This document shows positions 5,948-7,159 of a stretch of DNA of 7,159 nucleotides, in pieces; position 1 is the first letter of the stretch, and each line of letters opens with the position of its first letter. Below the pieces are notes generated by a model. The model ran no database searches and was not told the DNA's origin. It saw only the letters and a list, made by a program, of their open reading frames with translations. The DNA is from an uncultured Bacilli bacterium (GTDB lineage: Bacteria > Bacillota_I > Bacilli_A > RF39 > UBA660): the NCBI GenBank assembly GCA_905236935.1, contig CAJOQL010000052.1, forward strand, positions 1 to 7,159, in the 5' to 3' direction. The position numbers and the translations under genes are program-made.

Positions 5948-6454
5948 ATGTTAAAAGATAATATAAAAACGTTAAGAAAAAACAAAGGACTTTCACAAGA
6001 AGAATTAAGCATCAAATTAAATGTTGTGAGACAGACAATTTCAAAATGGGAAACAGGATTATCTGTTCCAGATGCTGAAATGCTAGTAAAAATATCAGAA
6101 CTTTTTGAAGTTCCAGTTAGTGAAATTCTTGGAGAAAATATAGAGGAAAAAGAAACAAATGATTTAAAAGTAATATCTGAAAAACTGGAAGTTATTAATG
6201 AACAAATATCTTTAAGCCAAAAGCAAAAGAAAAAGCAAACTATTACATTTTTAATAATAATAGATATATGTTTAATATCATTATTTATAATACTAGCATT
6301 ACTAGATAAACCTTATAGAACCTGGGATTATAATATTATTGAATGGGCTATATTAGGAACATTTTGGGAAGCTTTTGAATGGATTTTTATGAGATTAGCG
6401 CCTATTGTTGTAATAGTATTAACAACTATAATATTAATTAAAAAGAATAAATAG
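5948..6454 (+). CDS. XRE-family transcriptional regulator with C-terminal membrane segments
   Basis: This 168-residue protein begins with a complete Cro/C1-type helix-turn-helix domain (about 1-62). It includes IKTLRKNKGLSQEELSIKL, the recognition-helix region VVRQTISKWETG (27-38), VPDAEMLVKISELFEVPVSEIL and a trailing GE. A polar, probably helical linker (64-97) ends in the basic run QKQKKKQ. Two hydrophobic segments follow (about 98-118 and 149-165), with an aromatic, acidic stretch between (KPYRTWDYNIIEW...EAFEW). It ends KKNK. The layout suggests a DNA-binding domain tethered to the inner face of the membrane by a two-helix hairpin. ATG 5948 is supported by AAAGGAGAG at 5931-5939. It appears to be a single-gene unit, with its own promoter upstream and a terminator at 6494-6516. 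Similar small XRE proteins with membrane tails are common in Firmicutes. The target and signal are unknown. Confidence 0.85.
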   Translation: MLKDNIKTLRKNKGLSQEELSIKLNVVRQTISKWETGLSVPDAEMLVKISELFEVPVSEILGENIEEKETNDLKVISEKLEVINEQISLSQKQKKKQTITFLIIIDICLISLFIILALLDKPYRTWDYNIIEWAILGTFWEAFEWIFMRLAPIVVIVLTTIILIKKNK

Positions 6455-6493
6455 CATAAATAATTGGAAGATTATGATATTTCCGTACTAACT

Positions 6494-6516
6494 GATGAGA
6501 GAAATCTTATCTTTTT
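6494..6516 (+). terminator. GAAA-capped intrinsic terminator after the XRE gene
   Basis: GATGAGA (6494-6500) pairs with TCTTATC (6505-6511), 7 bp with one G-T, around a GAAA tetraloop, and TTTTT follows (6512-6516). It lies 39 bp after the regulator's stop. Confidence 0.75.
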
Positions 6517-6556
6517 GATTGTTCAATTTTTAGTAATCTTACGATGCAATCAAAAA
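6512..6556. repeat. 10-bp perfect inverted repeat between terminator and next promoter
   Basis: TTTTTGATTG (6512-6521) and CAATCAAAAA (6547-6556) are perfect complements 25 bp apart. The left arm contains the U-tract of the preceding terminator. The right arm covers the -35 position of the next promoter. It could be an operator or an alternative RNA fold, but a repeat of this length is not improbable in such AT-rich DNA. Confidence 0.35.
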
Positions 6557-6567
6557 TAAAAAATATA

Positions 6568-6576
6568 TGATATAAT
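6568..6576 (+). promoter_or_regulatory. Extended -10 promoter of the repeat-protein gene
   Basis: TGATATAAT (6568-6576) is identical to the extended -10 of the XRE gene. The -35 position (about 6548-6553, AATCAA) is poor. Transcription would start near 6583, about 23 nt before the ATG, with GGAGG at 6594-6598. Confidence 0.6.
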
Positions 6577-6605
6577 GAATATATAAGCAAATTGGAGGTA
6601 AAACT

Positions 6606-7159
6606 ATGATTGGACAATATACTTTAATGATATTATGTGATAAATATGGAATTAGTTCAGACAAAATAGTTAATAAAAACAATAACATATTAACTTATGG
6701 TGAGTATCAAGATATAGATAGTACATTAGATTATCTAGTAAACATTTTAAAAATATCTTCAAATAATATTGAAAAATGTCCAAGTATTTTATATAGAAGT
6801 GTAGATAATATTAAAGAGAATGTTCATTTTATTAAAACTAGTAATATTCATTTTTTTAATATTGAGTCATGTTTACACGTGTTAAGTTCAGAACCTTTAG
6901 AATTAAAAGCAACATACGAATATGTAAAAGAAAATTATGGATTAGATATTATTAGTAGGTTAACTTCAATTTTATCTGTTCCAAAAAACATAATTGTAGA
7001 CGTCGAAAATTTAAATATTCCTTTTAAAGAGAAAAATGGAAATTTAAGTGTCGCTGTTAATGTGAAATGGGGATCAACTAATTTAGAAGAAATACAAAAG
7101 ATAATCCAAAGCCCAGAATTTAAAGAACACCCAGAAATGTTTACTTCAACAACATTAGC
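6606..7159 (+). CDS. Helical-repeat protein resembling mTERF repeats (3' end outside window)
   Basis: ATG 6606 follows TTGGAGGT (GGAGG at 6594-6598) by 7 bp. The frame stays open for 184 codons to the window edge, so this is the N-terminal part only. There is no signal peptide or membrane helix, so it should be cytoplasmic. Residues 15-137 break into units of about 33 that align with each other. Unit A starts at GISSDKI (15) and reaches LDYLVNIL. Unit B starts at ISSNNIEKCPSIL (50) and reaches ENVHFIKTSNI. Unit C starts at FNIESCLHVL (84) and reaches ATYEYVKENYG. A shorter unit D starts at LTSILSVPKNI (119). The shared pattern (I-x4-I, then IL or VL, then L/I-x-Y/F-L/I/V) resembles mTERF repeats, which bind nucleic acid in mitochondria and plastids. 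That likeness is by eye. Any solenoid-type alpha repeat could look similar. The region after residue 140 (NLSVAVNVKWG) is different and unrecognised. It has its own promoter. Confidence 0.7.
   Translation, partial: MIGQYTLMILCDKYGISSDKIVNKNNNILTYGEYQDIDSTLDYLVNILKISSNNIEKCPSILYRSVDNIKENVHFIKTSNIHFFNIESCLHVLSSEPLELKATYEYVKENYGLDIISRLTSILSVPKNIIVDVENLNIPFKEKNGNLSVAVNVKWGSTNLEEIQKIIQSPEFKEHPEMFTSTTL

Noticed and set aside
6492..6506. CTGATGA followed shortly by GAAA, like a hammerhead ribozyme core
   Set aside because: There is no room for stem II between the two boxes, and no flanking stems I and III are found. The same bases form the GAAA-capped terminator at 6494-6516.

Overview
The window is about three-quarters A+T. 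It reads as a low-GC Gram-positive (Firmicutes) chromosome segment. A class B sortase and a surface protein with a sortase-sorting signal imply a cell wall, so a wall-less Mollicute is unlikely. TGA is used as a stop (it ends the permease gene at 1501-1503) and tryptophan is TGG, so the standard bacterial code applies. An uncultured gut Bacilli/Erysipelotrichia/Clostridia-type organism would fit, but the sequence alone does not settle the lineage. All recognisable genes lie on the + strand.

Left part (1-2476): the last 43 codons of an unidentified membrane protein and a weak terminator come first. A metal-responsive-looking unit follows. It has a good promoter (TTGCAA, 17 bp, TATAAT) and a perfect 7-1-7 Fur/Zur-type operator over the start point. 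Next is a Fur-family regulator gene broken by two in-frame stops and lacking its last part. Then come a PF03773 (ArsP/YraQ/YcgR-type) permease and, overlapping it by 4 bp, a DUF1980/TIGR03943 (YcgQ-type) partner. The operon ends in a set of hairpins, the last a clear terminator. The two membrane proteins are a known pair. The operator, a His/Cys-rich loop in the permease and paired cysteines in both proteins point to a transition-metal role (zinc is the best guess), which is inference.

Middle part (2477-5493): a secreted C-type-lectin-domain protein carries an Ig-like domain, an NPQTG sorting signal, a membrane helix and a positive tail. A class B sortase follows, with its catalytic His, Cys and Arg visible. 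A terminator separates the two, and the sortase may have its own promoter overlapping that terminator. The sortase most likely anchors the lectin protein to the cell wall.

Right part (5494-7159): a 454-bp stretch without an intact gene holds a hairpin and possibly eroded coding sequence. A small XRE-type regulator with a C-terminal membrane region comes next, then a GAAA-capped terminator. The last gene runs off the window. Its first 184 codons encode roughly 33-residue helical repeats that resemble mitochondrial transcription termination factor (mTERF) repeats. It is the least explained gene here and the best candidate for something undescribed.
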